Assembly (NCBI RefSeq): GCF_022965805.1
Contig: NW_027331447.1
Span: 62,001 to 126,000 of the forward strand
DNA length: 64,000 nucleotides
Origin: Primulina eburnea
Lineage: Eukaryota > Streptophyta > Magnoliopsida > Lamiales > Gesneriaceae
Direction of reading: 5' to 3'
This document shows, piece after piece, positions 35,761-48,167 of this stretch (position 1 is the first letter of the stretch; each line of letters opens with the position of its first letter). The notes under the pieces are model-generated. The model saw only the letters and a list, made by a program, of their open reading frames with translations, was not told where the DNA came from and made no database searches. The translations under genes and the position numbers were made by a program.

Positions 35761-36886
35761 TGTAAGGCCCAAGAATTACAGAATCGATAACCAAGATTAT
35801 TAATCGTCATTAACGTGAGACTCGGAAGATATGAGAATGCATGACATGCGATGAGGGAAGAAAGACATGAGAAAAATAGGGTTTGCAAGACCGCACCCGC
35901 GCCAGAACAGGAGTGCACTCGCGGTCATGCAATTGTGGATTTTTGCAAGAAAGGCCGAAGCCACACCGCACCCGCGGTGCAACCAAGACCGCACCCGCGG
36001 TTGAGTGGCAGAAAGTTGGGGGTTTTTGGAAATGGCAAGACCGCACCCGCGGTCTTGTACGTAACGCACCCGTGGTCGTCAAAATTCAGAAAATGAAGAT
36101 AATGCCGAAGCATGAGCACACCTGCGGTGCATGACACGACCGCACCCGCGGTCATGCGTTTTTCTTGAAAAATAATGCCACATTTCAGAATTTGCATGCA
36201 GTATATATAAGTTCGAATGACGCGTCTGTTCCTCAGAAAACTCAGAATAAGGCCGAATATTTTGATAGAAAATCCTTACGCCTTTTAGATTGGCGATTGT
36301 GGAAGATCCGTCCATCAGAATTCGAATTCGAACGCAGTATCGTGTTCCTCTCGACTCGAGCTACACAAGGACATAAGTTTGTTACGTTTTGAGGTGTTTT
36401 GAAAATATGATGTTACTAGAATTGAATGTGATTCAGATATAGCATTTCTGCTACCGTAGACATTGTAGAATTGAAGTCAGATTAAAGAACAGACTGTTTC
36501 AGTAATTGTTATGATTTTCGAAAGATATTGACCGAGATTATATATCAGAATTGTGTAAGTATTCAGATTATGAATTGTGGTGACACAGATTATGGGTTCG
36601 AGAATTATATTTGTGATGTTCAGATTGACGGGGTTATTCAGATTGTATTGTATGCCGTCGAAACATCAGTAGATTGATATTGATCAGATTCAGTAGTGAT
36701 TTAGATTGATCAGATTCAAATATTATTTCGGTAATATTGTGATGTCGATGATATGATTGAATTGTGTCTTGTTCAGATATTGATCAGATTACGTACTGAG
36801 TTGAGTATTGATCAGAACAGATTCTGAACTGAGATATATACTGATATTGTATTTAATTGATTTGTCATTATCAGATTGATATGGAC
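35761..36886 (+). repeat. Element A 3' LTR, truncated
   Basis: Matches 29768-30841 and then stops at GATATGGACAGGTT, where an inverted LTR begins. About 950 bp of the expected 3' end are absent. Retains the ~56-bp segment that the 5' LTR lost. Confidence 0.88.
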
Positions 36887-36902
36887 AGGTTTGAACCTGT
36901 CC
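36883..36902. repeat. Palindrome at junction of LTR A and inverted LTR G
   Basis: GGACAGGTT-TG-AACCTGTCC, a perfect 9-bp inverted repeat exactly where the plus-strand LTR A switches to minus-strand LTR G. A's side and the GTGGGACAGGTTCAG sequence of such LTRs (see 22966-22980) each supply one arm. Confidence 0.8.
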
Positions 36903-38500
36903 CACCTGTTGCCATGCACACATACAGACAAGACAACAGCCGGATAACTCCGTTGAGATATAAATATCCCAGTATAAACAATGCATCAATGCAATCATAT
37001 AAAACATATATAAAAGCATAAACAATCATTAAAACATGTATTCAATCTAATTACATGAACAAATACGAATCTGTATTTAAGTCAATGACTTGTTATCTGA
37101 TCTTATCTTATTTCTAACATAGGGATCCCAATCTAAATTTAGACTTCGGCATGCTGTATCGAATGTCTACAATAGAAGTCGATCTACATCTAAGCACATC
37201 GATACACCGTAAGTCTAGAGTCTTAGCGGTTCTGACAAAGACTCGGCGGTTCTGCCCTAGCTAGGCTGACCTGCCCTAGACTCAAACTCTGGCTCTGCTA
37301 TCATTCAATAGACGAAACATATCAATCTGATAATCTGCAAATATCAATGCAATAAAATAAAGTATATGATTTTGGGAAACTCAAGTCAAACCTAACTCGA
37401 GTTGTGCAATCCCCAATCAACATTTATTTATACATTTCTTAATGTTGCTCTGATACAATCGAAGTCTTGACTCAAAGTCTGTCACTGTTCAATCTGGCAA
37501 TGACAATATCAATACACTGTATCAATGTTCTAATTAAATCACGACACCTCTGTTTTATCAAATTCTTACAGTACAACAGTATAATCTTGTGATACTGGTA
37601 ATACCATATCAGTCTATACCAATTCCATTAGCTTATAATCAACCACCGTACAAATCTGACATCACATTTCAGTCAATTCAACTTTGAAATTCATAACAAT
37701 TCTATATGATATCCGTTTCTTAATCTGACTTCGATTCTACGATGTCTAACATGTCAAGAACATCATATATGACGTGTATTAAATTCTAACAACATCATAT
37801 TTTCAAAACATGTCAAAACGTAATAAAACTTACGTCCTGTAGTAGCCTGCATTGATATGAACACAATACCGAAGTCGGATTTAAAATCTAACGGACGGAT
37901 TGATCGCAAATCGAATTCTAAAATCAAGAATCGACTTTCCCCTTAAATTTCGATTTTTGCTCTGATTCTTCGATTTTCTTTTGTATGTATATATATATAT
38001 ATATATATACCGTTCATGCTTATGGCGAGGTGGCGCATCCTTTGTAAAACACGTCTCGCGCATATGTGCGACACCAATTGGCGCATATGCGCGAGACCCT
38101 AAGTCTCGGCGCGTCTGTCTCACGGTGGCTCGCGCATATGCGCGACATATCTTGGCGCATATGCGCGAGGCTTCTGCTCAAAAATGCCAAGTGTCGGGTT
38201 GTCTCGCGCATGTGCGCGAATCCACATCGCGCATGTGCGCCAACATCTCTGGACCCCTCGCGCATGTGCGCGCATACAGTCGCGCATGTGCGCCTAGTGT
38301 TCTGTTCCGCACCATGGGCTTCTGCCCTACTCGCGAATATGCGCGCCTACTCTTCGCGCATATGCGCGATACCTTCGGCCCTCGCACCAACAATTTCATA
38401 TACAAACTTTTAATTCGTGTCTCGATTAGCCCTTTCGTAATCATCTCGATTAAAAATTAATAATCGTAATTTAACACGATATAAAATCTTGGGCATTACA
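36887..38500 (-). repeat. Inverted LTR G of the A/B superfamily, 3' end missing
   Basis: Minus strand starts TGTAATGCCCAAG at 38500, then five CGCGCATATGCGCG module units, a TA tract (37988-38009), GGACGTAAG, and sequence homologous to LTR B to the CAACAGGTGGGACAGG region at 36887. No internal region is attached. The left (3') end is fused to LTR A. Confidence 0.82.
38055..38371 (-). repeat. Five paired CGCGCATATGCGCG modules, LTR G
   Basis: Units start at 38055, 38129, 38203, 38257 and 38330 (spacing 74, 74, 54, 73 bp), ~38-42 bp each. Each contains two near-perfect palindromes such as CTCGCGCATATGCGCGA and GCGCATATGCGCGAG. On the minus strand they lie between LTR start and TA tract, as in A, B and J. 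Confidence 0.88.
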
Positions 38501-39991
38501 TTATGTTAACAAATTTCGAACGGTAAAAGTACGGTACGCTACACGCACACAACCCGAGGACCAATGCTTCTACTTTTTCCGCATTTACGATTTATGAATC
38601 ATGATTTATGTTAAAGATTTTAAGACTATTTATTTATTCTTTTTGAGATATTTTTGAGAGGTTAAGTATGGGCTATACTTTTCAAATTTATTGCTTTTTA
38701 GGTTTGGTAAAACATGCGACGATTTCATTTTATGACTATTTCACTTGATTTTTAAAATGCTAGTTAGATGATCTTTTATTTTAAAGGGGAAAATATGTTA
38801 TAAAAATATTTTCATGAGGGTTATGTATATGGCCGAAAATTGAGTGATTGAAAAAAAAATTCTAGTACTTTTAAGCAATAAAAAGGACAGACGTTTCAGT
38901 TGGTATCAAAGTAAAGGTCCTGAAAAGGGTTGTGCCACCATCAGCACCAGAAAGATCAGTCGTCAAGCCTCAAAGTTGCAAGTTTTACATGCTTTATGTG
39001 ATTTAATATGTTGTTACCTGCATGACGATATGAATATTATGTTTACGTTACATGTTTATTAGCTTTTTGAGTACTTATGCCTTGCATGCTTTAATTGCTA
39101 AAACGATTTAGGATATGTCACATGGTTAGAGAACTTAGATTTAAATGCATGTTGGTTACGTTAGAAATTAGAATACATTCAGATAAAATTCCTCCTAGAC
39201 ATGCCCCTGTTAATGAAACCAAGCAGAAAAAGCGTGAATCACCAAGGGAACAATCAAGGAAATGCACCACCACCACCCCCACCAGGGGATGCTGCTACTC
39301 GTGCTCTTGATGGCATGGCTTGTCTCTTCGAGCCGGAGATACAGCAGCAGCAGCAGTTACAGCAGGCGCCTAGGCGACATCACGACATTTATGATCAGTT
39401 CCGGAGGCTAGGGCCGAAGGAATTTTCTGGCACCACCGATCCCTTTGCTGCTGAGAGTTGGATCCGTTCACTTGAGTTACACTTTCATTATTTGGATATG
39501 GCGGATACGGATCGAGTGAGGTGTACTACTTGTCTATTCAGGGATGACGCTTCTTTATGGTGGGAGGGAGCCGAGCACAGTGTTGATCTTGCTACTATCA
39601 CTTGGGCTCGTTTCAAGGATATATTCGAAGAAAAATACTTTACTGTCGATGTTAGAGGATGACTGATGAGGGAGTTTATGACCCTCATCCAGGGGGACGC
39701 GACTGTTGCCGAGTTTGTAAAGAAATTTGATAGGGGTTGCCATTTTGTACCCCTCATTGCTGGGATTCTGCGATGAAGTTTAAGCATTTCATGGATGGCC
39801 TTCACCTACCCTTCGCAAAAAGGTTATGATGATGCGACCTTTGGATTGTGCTACTGCCATCACTTACGCTTTCCATTCCGAATAGGCTTTGAGGGACATC
39901 GATTTTGAGAATCAGCGCAAGAGGCAACAGCATCAGAATAATAACAATCAGCCTAACAAGAAGCCGTACACGGGTCCTCCTAGACCTCAAA
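38501..39991 (+). mobile_element. Gypsy fragment H: LTR end, PBS, gag
   Basis: LTR remnant to about 38898, a degenerate PBS TGGTATCAAAGT at 38901-38912, leader, and gag, then interrupted by element C at 39992 (target copy TCAAA at 39987-39991). The rest of H is not in the window. Confidence 0.75.
39201..39991 (+). pseudogene. gag: Element H gag, degenerate
   Basis: Starts MPLLMKPSRKSVNHQ, though the original start may lie at 39187 in another frame (ATTCCTCCTAGACATGCC). Gag motifs: FRRLGPKEFSGTTDPFAAES, WIRSLELHFHYLDM, SLWWEGAEHS, TWARFKDIFEEKYF. TGA at 39660-39662, then LMREFMTLIQGDATVAEF continues; further frameshifts near 39770 and a stop near 39880. Broken by the C insertion before the zinc knuckle. 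Confidence 0.8.
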
Positions 39992-42900
39992 TGTAGAACC
40001 CGTAAATTATACTACGTATAAGCCATGCATAATTCTAGTATTTAAATATGATTTTATTGCATGAGAATTTAAATTCTTTTCCTTAAATTTAATTATTTTA
40101 TTGCAGTAGTTTAATTGTTACCTTTTCAGTTAATTGAGTGAGGCCGGACTGGAGTTGGAATTTGAGATAAAATTTAATATTAAGAAATCATTCCTAGAAT
40201 TTATTTAAGTTAAATAATAAGTTAATTTAATGTAAAAGAAAGATTGAGGAATTATTTAAATAATTTGAGATAGGTAGAAAATAAAGTTCAATAATTAATT
40301 TCTTAATTTACTAAAATATTTATTGGGTAGATAAAACACTAAAGACTTAAAATAAAATATTTAAGAAATATTTTTCCCTTCCATTATCAAAATTTTTGGC
40401 CACTTCACTGGTAGGGATTTAATTAATTGTCAACCCTCAAACTTTGATATCTTTCCCTATCCATTCATGATGGATAATTCCTTAAATTTTATTTACCACT
40501 AAATAATATTTAAGCAATAATTTTACCATGTTTATCTAGCAACTTTTCCCTCCTTTTTAATGATGATAAAATCGGCCATGCACCCTATAATATCAACCTC
40601 AAATCTTTGATATCATTCTCCCTTCCTTATCTCTCAAACTCAAAGATAGAAAAGATTATTTGCTCCATTTATCTTGCAAACTTTCCTTCATCTCTTAGAC
40701 TCATTTCTTCTCTCCATTATTTCAAAATTTCAGAGCTTAAACAAGAGAGAAAATCGTGAGGTAGCCAAATAAAAATAGAGAGAAAAAGTGAGAAAAGCGA
40801 AGCACTCCGCCTCCTCCGCGCCGCGTCGTTGTTTTCTTTTGTTTTCTTCAAAACAAAATCCAGGCATGTCTATATTCTTCTTCCACTCTTCAATCAAGCC
40901 ATATTAATATTTTGAAACATCATACTCATGATTTTTTTTAGCAAAACCCGAAATTACATGACAGAAATTTTGAGTGAAACATGCACAGATTTTTCGGCCC
41001 TCTTCATTGCTACCATACGGTTTGGTTGTTTTTTTGAGTACAGGTGGTTGGCTCGTGTCCAGACTCCCAAGGCTGCATCTAGACATGTACTAGGACATGT
41101 TAGGATCATACTGGTCCATTCGTTCAAGCCCCATACCCGCTGGAAATTTAGAAACGACAGCAACACGTCCCTATTGTCACTTCACTACAACAATAAATGG
41201 CTATTGTGACACATTTTTGTAGACACTTTTAATCAAATGTTGTTACAAATACTTAATAATGACACTTGTAAAAAATTAATAATATGTAAAATAAAAAAAC
41301 ATATTAGATTAATTACCATGACATTTTTAATTGATGTCATCTTTTATATGGAGGGAAACAATTACTTTTCCCACATCGTAAAAAATCGTTAAAAACTAAA
41401 AAATTTCACTATAAATAAGTGTGAGAATATTTAGGTTAGATAAATATTGGAGGACGGAAAATAATTGTCTCCCTCTATATAAAAAATGACATCAATTAAA
41501 AATGTCAGGATAACTAATCTAATATGTTTTTTATTCTCACATTTATTTTATCTAATTTCCCTCCTCCTATATTTATCCAACCCAAATATTCTCACATTTG
41601 TTATTGTCACTATAAATAACATACACGATACTTTTAGTTGTCATTATAAATGATTTTAACTGACATATAAATTTGTCATTATTACTATAATAACAAGGCA
41701 TCTATAAATGTATTTAAATATGAGTTTTCCTGACATTTAAAATTGTCATTATATGAATAATTATTAACACGTATGAAGTTGTCATTAACATCTTATAATG
41801 ACATTAAAAAATGAGAGTAAGTTTAAGACGACATTGGAATAGATGACATTTGTTGGAGGTGTCACTAAAACTTAAATGTCACTAAATATTGAATATGATG
41901 ACATTTATGAATGTCACCATAAGCATTTTTTCTTGTAGTGCTTGTGTTCGATTTTTCTTCTGTCAAAGGATGATGCTCCTGACCTTGGCTGCCCTAGGGG
42001 CTACAGCCATGTTTAGAACACCTCCTTGTTATGTCTAAGAGATGACCAAGTCGCCCATTCGAGGCTTGGTCCACGATGGAATCGGTTTTCAAATCAAAAC
42101 AAGAACAGCCCCCTTCGACCCTTCCCTTTTACTGCATGTGTATTTCTCGGTTTTGATGGTTGGGGTGAATCTCAATTGGCCTCTGGCCCTTAGCCCTGGT
42201 TCCCTCCATACCAAATGATATCTAGATCATGCCATGGTCAATCAAATGGCCATTGGAATGGTCCGTGACAGCAAGCAAACCCGTCCTCCCCGCACGCGCA
42301 TAATTGGTCTCGGGTGGGACGTGCGGCGCATTTCTGGTGTAGTTTGAATTGTGGCTGGCCTAGGGGCCTTAGCCATGGTTCAAACCATTCCTTAGGATGT
42401 TTTTAAGAGGTTCTGGTCAGTGGTTCAAGCCCCAATGGCCATTAGCCTTGCAAACGACGCAAGGAAACGCAAACACAGCAGCTATATATTTTTGATAGCA
42501 AGTGTGCTTCGGTTCAGAGGCGTGTTTCGAGTTCTTGGTTGGGTTTTAGCCTATGGCCTTGGACTAAACAGTGCTTCATCAAGTTAGAAAGGTCATGATT
42601 TTGGCCGTTTGTGATTTAGTCAAGCTTAGAGGTCGTACGAGTAATTACGGTGCTTTGTGCCAAATTGACTCTCGAAAGAGTGTTTCATGTTTTGGCCTCG
42701 ATTAACCAAAATTTCAACTTGTATCATTTTAGGAGCACTGTTTCATCATTTTAGGTGTATTTTAATCATGACTAAATGATGGTTCGGTGTCGGTTCGGGT
42801 TGGCACGGAGTCATGATTAAATACTAAGTCATTGGGCGTAATTGTCTCGTTTTTGGAGTCAATTACAAAGTTTGGTTAAGTAAAATCATTTGCATATTTT

Positions 42901-43736
42901 TCATGTTAGATTTAAGTCGCAGCGAGCCTGGGAACGATCCAACCCATTTGGTAAAATTAACACAGGATATTTAATTACGTTATTTAATTATATTACGTGC
43001 ATAAAAATATAAAATATTCATTTTTGAGATTTATGTGATATTGCTTGTGGCCACTTCACTATCATGGGATTATTAATTCACCCGGTGGTCACTCACCGGT
43101 TCAGTTCAGTTCAGTTCCACCCAGTAAACTGTGGCATTACACTGATCAGACGATTATTACTTCACCCGGTGGTCACTTACCGGTTCAGTTCAGGAGCCAC
43201 TAGCGTAGAACATAATCTCAACAGAAAATTTATGACATGTTATTTTATGACAGGGCTCGATTGAGCAAGCATTACACTTATGATTTCCAGTTCAGTTATG
43301 CACGTATTATAATTACTCATGTCATGATATTTACACGTTATGCCAGTCTCATGATAATTTCATGTTGCATGAAATTTTATTATATTTACTTCTTATTTAT
43401 GATGTATGCATGCTGAGTCTTTAGACTCACTAGACTTGATTGTTGTAGGTACTGATGAGGTTGGGATCGAGGGCGGGGACCAGTGAGCCATCTTGGGTCA
43501 GCAGTAGGTGGAACCCGAGGACCTCATTTTCAGCATTTACCAATTTTATGCTCAAACATGTCATTTTTGTTGGATTTGTTATTTTTCAAACAATAATTAC
43601 TTCCGCTGCTATTTCGAATATTTAAATATTGAATCTTTTTAATAGTTTATTTATTTAAAGAGGCATTTTAATTAGTTAAAGAGAAAATTTTAAATTTTTC
43701 CGTAAATTTTCAAACACGAATTTTTAGGCCATTACA
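39992..43736 (+). repeat. Element C 5' LTR
   Basis: 3745 bp including the MITE (about 2.98 kb without it), ending TTTTTAGGCCATTACA before the PBS. Contains a direct repeat of about 40 bp (TTCACCCGGTGGTCACTCA type) at about 43071 and 43154. A ~100-bp stretch near 40385-40490 is missing from the 3' LTR. Confidence 0.88.
41183..41940. mobile_element. CACTA-like MITE
   Basis: 758 bp with ends CACTACAA..TTGTAGTG and 3-bp target duplication CTT (41180-41182, 41941-41943). The 3' LTR of C has the uninterrupted site GTCACTTGTGTTCG at about 61976-61990. No transposase. Many TGACATT/AATGTCA words and an internal inverted repeat (arms about 41290-41380 and 41455-41540). Confidence 0.92.
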
Positions 43737-43738
43737 GC

Positions 43739-43751
43739 TGGTGTCAGAGCC
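43739..43751 (+). other. Element C primer-binding site
   Basis: TGGTGTCAGAGCC, one mismatch from the tRNA-Met-complementary TGGTATCAGAGCC, two bases after the LTR end. Confidence 0.85.
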
Positions 43752-43976
43752 TATGTTCTTGTAAAGGGTTGTACTACAACTGACCACGAGAAGCTCATGA
43801 AGTCACGTCTTCGGTCTGTAAGTTTTACATTTACGCATTTTATTTAAAGCATGAATTATTTAACAGCATGTTTTCATGACATATTTTACGTCCAGATTTT
43901 TATTGTACAGTATTTAAATTTAAATAAATTATGGAATTATGCATGTTGGTTACATATGGGTTATGTATGGAACAGT

Positions 43977-45040
43977 ATGCCCCCTAGACGCATTCTCGAG
44001 CACACTAGAAATGACGAGCCTCGCTAAGAGGACGGTGAGGAGCAGAGGCAGGAGAGGCAGGGACTTCCAGCCCCTCCACCTGACATGAATGCCCAGATGC
44101 TAGCTAGGATGACTCAGTTCTCCGCACAGTTTGCGGGGAACAATGGTGTGGCAGCCAGGCCGACAGGGACTGCGGCTACTTATGAGCGCTTCATGAAGAT
44201 GAGGCCGAAGGAGTTTTCAGGGACGACGGATCCCATGATTGCCGAGGGCTGGATTAAGTCCCTCGAGGTTATCTTCGAGTTTATGGAGCTTGGGGATGCA
44301 GACAGAATTCGTTGTGCCACATATCTTTTCGGGGGAGATGCCCGTTTATGGTTGAAAGGAGCGTCAGTAGCCCTGAACCTGGCTACGTTGAGCTGGACAC
44401 GATTCACGGAGGTATTTTACTCCAAATATTTTACTCACGAAGTGCGTTCCACATTGACCAGGGAGTTCATGACCCTGAGGCAGGGAGATCTGACTGTTAT
44501 GGAGTTCATCCGTAAGTTTGAGAGGGGTTGCCATTTCGTGCCCCTAATTGCGAATGATGCTTTAGAAAAGTTGAGACGCTTTCTGGACGGACTACGGACG
44601 ATCTTGCGCCGTGATGCTAGGGTGGCTGGCCCTACTACTTATGATGTTGCCGTCTCCAGAGATCTAGCTGCAGAGCAGGACCAACGTGACGTTGAAAGGT
44701 ATTGCCAGCGTAAGCGACCGATTCCAGTACCACACCACCCTCCTCCTCCTCAGGAGCAGCATCAGAATAAGAGGCCCACGGCTCTCCTATAAACAGAGGT
44801 CAGCATCAGCAGTAGCAGCAGCGGGTACGCCCAGTCCCAAAGACTTTTGAGCATCCAGTCTGTCCTAAGTGCACACGCCGCCATGCTGGAGCGTGTATGT
44901 ATGGCCCAAAGTGTTACAAGTGGTCCAGACCACTTGCTGCCGCAGTGCCCTCAGAGGAATCTGCCTACCCAAGGAAGAGTTTTTGCTCTCCATGCTATAG
45001 AGACGAACCCGGAGACAATGCTTATGACAGCTACCTTTAA
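43977..45040 (+). pseudogene. gag: Element C gag
   Basis: ATG 43977 begins MPPRRILEHTRNDEPR, then in-frame TAA at 44025, then open from 44085 for 235 codons with MRPKEFSGTTDPMIAEGWIK, DARLWLKGAS, SWTRFTEVFYSKYFTHEV and LTREFMTLRQGDLTVMEF. After a stop near 44790 a zinc-knuckle remnant CPKCTRRHAGACMYGPKC lies near 44860-44910. Encodes a Tekay-type capsid/nucleocapsid in intact relatives. Protease does not follow; the sequence jumps into RT near 45120. Confidence 0.85.
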
Positions 45041-45119
45041 GTTTTAAGTTTATATTTGGGATTTAATGTTTTGGGCTAAGATGTTGAACAAAGAATTGCA
45101 GTAGGATTGCATGAGATGC

Positions 45120-46621
45120 CGATGATTCCAAGACTGCTTTTAGGACTCCTTATGGCCACTACAAGTTCCTTGTGATGCCGTTCGGTCTGACGAATGTGCC
45201 AGCGATCTTCATGGATCTCATTAATCGCGTATTTAAGCCGTATCTTGATCAGTTTGTGATAGTGTTCATAGAAGACATTCTCGTCTACTTAAAGAATCTG
45301 GGTGATCACAGCAGAGATTTGACCACAGTTTTGCAGACCTTGCAGAAGCATAAGTTATTCGCGAAGTTCAGTAAATGCGAGTTCTGGTTAGAGAAGGTGG
45401 CGTTCTTGGGCCACATCATTTCTAGCATTGGTATTGAGGTAGATCTAGCGAAAGTTGCAGCAGCCAGAGTTTGGGTTGTCCCGCAGAATGCATCAGAAAT
45501 CCGTAGTTTCCTTGGCCTAGCAGGATATTATCGGAAGTTTATTCAGGGATTTTCCTCCATCGTAGTTCCACTCACATCATTGACTAAGAAGAATGCTAAA
45601 TTTGTGTGGAGCAGTGAGTGTAAGAAGAGCTTCGATACTTTGAAGCAAGCTCTTATCTCAGCACCAGTATTGGCCATTCTGTCAGGGCCCGGTGAGTTGT
45701 TCTGTATATTGATGCTTCGAAGCTCGGTTTGGGCGCAGTATTGATGCAGCATGGAAAGGTGATAGCGTGTGCGTCTCTTCAGTTGAAGACCCATGAGAAG
45801 AATTACCCGACCCACGATCTGGAGTTGGTAGCCGTAGTTTTTGCTTTGAAGATTTGGAGGCATTATTTGTACTGAGAGAAGTTCCAGATCTTCACCGACC
45901 ATAAGAGCCTCAAGTATTTCTTTACGTAGAAGGAACTGAATATGCGACAGAGGTGTTGGTTGGAGATTGTGAAGGATTATGACTTTGACATTAGCTACCA
46001 CCTGGGTAAAGCTAATGTAGTTGCAGATGCTCTGAGCAGGAAAGTCGCAGTGATGACTCATCTAGCGATTTCGAGGCCTCTTCAGTCTGAAATGCAGAGG
46101 TTTGATCTAGAGACTTATCCTCGAGGTAGAATTCCCCGTCTATCTACCTTGACGATTCAGTCTTCCCTTCTAGACCGTATTCACAGTGGTCAGTCAGCAG
46201 ATGAGCAGTTGGCAAAGTGGAAGCAGAGGGATGAGACCAATGGCAGTGTCTTGTATTCAGTTAGTGACGGCATTGTGAGATACCGAGACAGGATGTAGGT
46301 TCCTAGCAGTGATTCTCTCCGAGCAGATATTCTATCAAAGGCCCACATGTCACCGTATTATATTCTTCCAGGGAGTACGAAGATGTACAGAGATATGCAG
46401 TTGTTGTATTGGTAGCCCGTAATGAAGAAGGACATCAGACGATTTGTATCCGAGTGTCTGACTCGTCAGTTTGTGAAAGCGGAGCATCAGAGACCAGCAG
46501 GTCTGCTCAAGCCTCTTCCAATTCCCGAGTGGAAATGGAAGAATGTTACTATGGACTTTGTGACCGGTTCGTCGAAGGAAGTGAGAGGGTCAAATGCTAT
46601 CTGGGTGATTGTAGATCGTCT
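45120..46621 (+). pseudogene. pol: Element C pol, RT centre to integrase core, deleted and frameshifted
   Basis: Protease and the first half of RT are deleted. RT resumes at [20 protein letters not shown], then [12 protein letters not shown] where the catalytic DD is [20 protein letters not shown], and the RNase H start. A frameshift near 45705 and several stops follow. RNase H keeps [16 protein letters not shown] and [11 protein letters not shown]. The integrase zinc region has a stop near 46296 and another near 46412, then VTMDFVTGSSKEV..WVIVDRL up to the solo-LTR insertion (target copy CGTCT 46617-46621). Continues at 59886. Nonfunctional. Confidence 0.88.
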
Positions 46622-47087
46622 TGAATGGGGATCGATTAAGGTGCCCGAATACGCAATGGAAGCAAAATTTTTTCGAAATATACATGTTAGATTTCGGCCA
46701 CCTTGTACTAGGTGTAGCATATACAAAATCTCAACTTTGTCAGACATAGTGTGTTTAGAATTTTACCTATCAATCGTAAGGATTAATGTATGGCTCCAAC
46801 TAAGGTGTAAACACCTTAGCTCTTCAATCGTAGAAACTATCTTCAAGCTTCCTTTGAGCACTCCTTGCTCAACTATTAAGCCCACCACCAACTAGGTAGA
46901 TCCCCTCTTAATTTGCACTAGAAAACTAAGAGGATTTTTCTTTGAGAAGTGTAGGCTTTCCTCAACAATTGAAGAAGCAAAAAAATGGAGGAGAATGAAT
47001 AGTAATTTCGGCCACTATTCATGCTAGGAGAGAAAGAGAGACATTTTTTTTGGTTGTGGGAAAAGTTAAAGTAAAAAGGTTGCATGC

Positions 47088-48038
47088 TGAAAGGATCGGT
47101 GAATCGGGTGAAGAGTGTTTAGAAGGGGGGGTTGAATAAACACTGCACGATTAAAATAATTCTTCGACAAACTGATTTCAGTGGTATTACAAACTGTATC
47201 TAAAATATTCTTTCGGTCAACAACAATCAGTTAAACTGAATAAAGAGTTGCGGAAAACTAACTGACGGAAGGATAGAGTATCTAACTGAAAATAATAACT
47301 GAAGGTAATAACAACACAATTTGTTTCTGGATGTTTGGAGACTTGAACAACTCCTACGTCACCCCTTCTATCACGCAGATAGGATTTTCACTAAAAGACT
47401 TTGATCAAATACAAATCAGTGTACTGACCCACTTCAGTTTGGACTTATCACTTTGCCAATACTGAAACTCTTAGTATACAACACTTTTACAGATCGTAAC
47501 TGATCTTAGCACAATTTAGAAATTCTATCAATCGATTACAAAGTGCTACGAAAGCTCAAGAGCGTAGTCTAGAATACTACTGATAAAACTGATAAGCGTG
47601 AGCTTGATTCCTGAGTGTGAGCGGATATTTTTGCAGCGTAACAGCAAGTAAGATGACTGAGAATGCGATTATACTTAAGCTGCTGCCTTCGACTATTTAT
47701 AGGCTTCTCTCTCAACAGTAACCTTAAAGATATTTGAATATTCTAACCGTTGATTGCCACGTCGATATATCCTGACAATAGTACACTGTTCATTTCTGAA
47801 ATGCGGCGAGCCACTACCAGTTGCAGATAGCTGTACTAAATGTCGGTTGCCGCTGTCAACTGATGACGTGTACAGCTGAGAGATCAGCTAGTAAAGATCA
47901 ATTGACGAAGAAATATACTTTAGTTGAAGAGATCAGTTGACTGATGACGTGTTCAGTTACGTCGATCAGTTAGTCCAGTTCAGTTGCTAGAATCAGTTGG
48001 TCAATCTTTTGTCAAACGCCGGAATTTCGTTTCCAACA
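47088..48038 (-). repeat. SIRE 3' LTR
   Basis: 951 bp, minus-strand TGTTGGAAACG..GATCCTTTCA. Minus-strand TATA box TATAAATA at 47694-47701. Contains several TGACGTG/ACGTCA words near 47865-47975. Polypurine-rich AAATGGGGAAAT precedes it on the minus strand (48039-48052). Confidence 0.92.
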
Positions 48039-48167
48039 ATTTCCCCATTTATGGTGTTTGACAAAACTATAGTGAAAGATACTTGACTGAATGAAAAGTA
48101 GATAAAATAATTAACTGAATCAACTGAATTCATGTTTCTTCAAAAATAAATGCAATAGATACAGCGC

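Larger units (their letters stand above)
29768..36886 (+). mobile_element. Gag-only LTR retrotransposon A, 3' LTR truncated
   Basis: 5' LTR 29768-31859 (TGTAAGGCCC..GTCCCCACA), PBS at 31865, gag, 2.6 kb with a decayed pol trace, hairpin and polypurine tract, 3' LTR 35761-36886 cut off at an inverted-repeat junction. Related to B throughout but clearly diverged. No target duplication can be checked because the right end is missing. Confidence 0.9.

Noticed and set aside
38055..38371. Regularly spaced palindromic repeats resembling a CRISPR array
   Set aside because: The spacers are not uniform unique inserts, units contain two palindromes each, the arrays lie upstream of TATA tracts inside plant LTRs, and no cas genes exist here.
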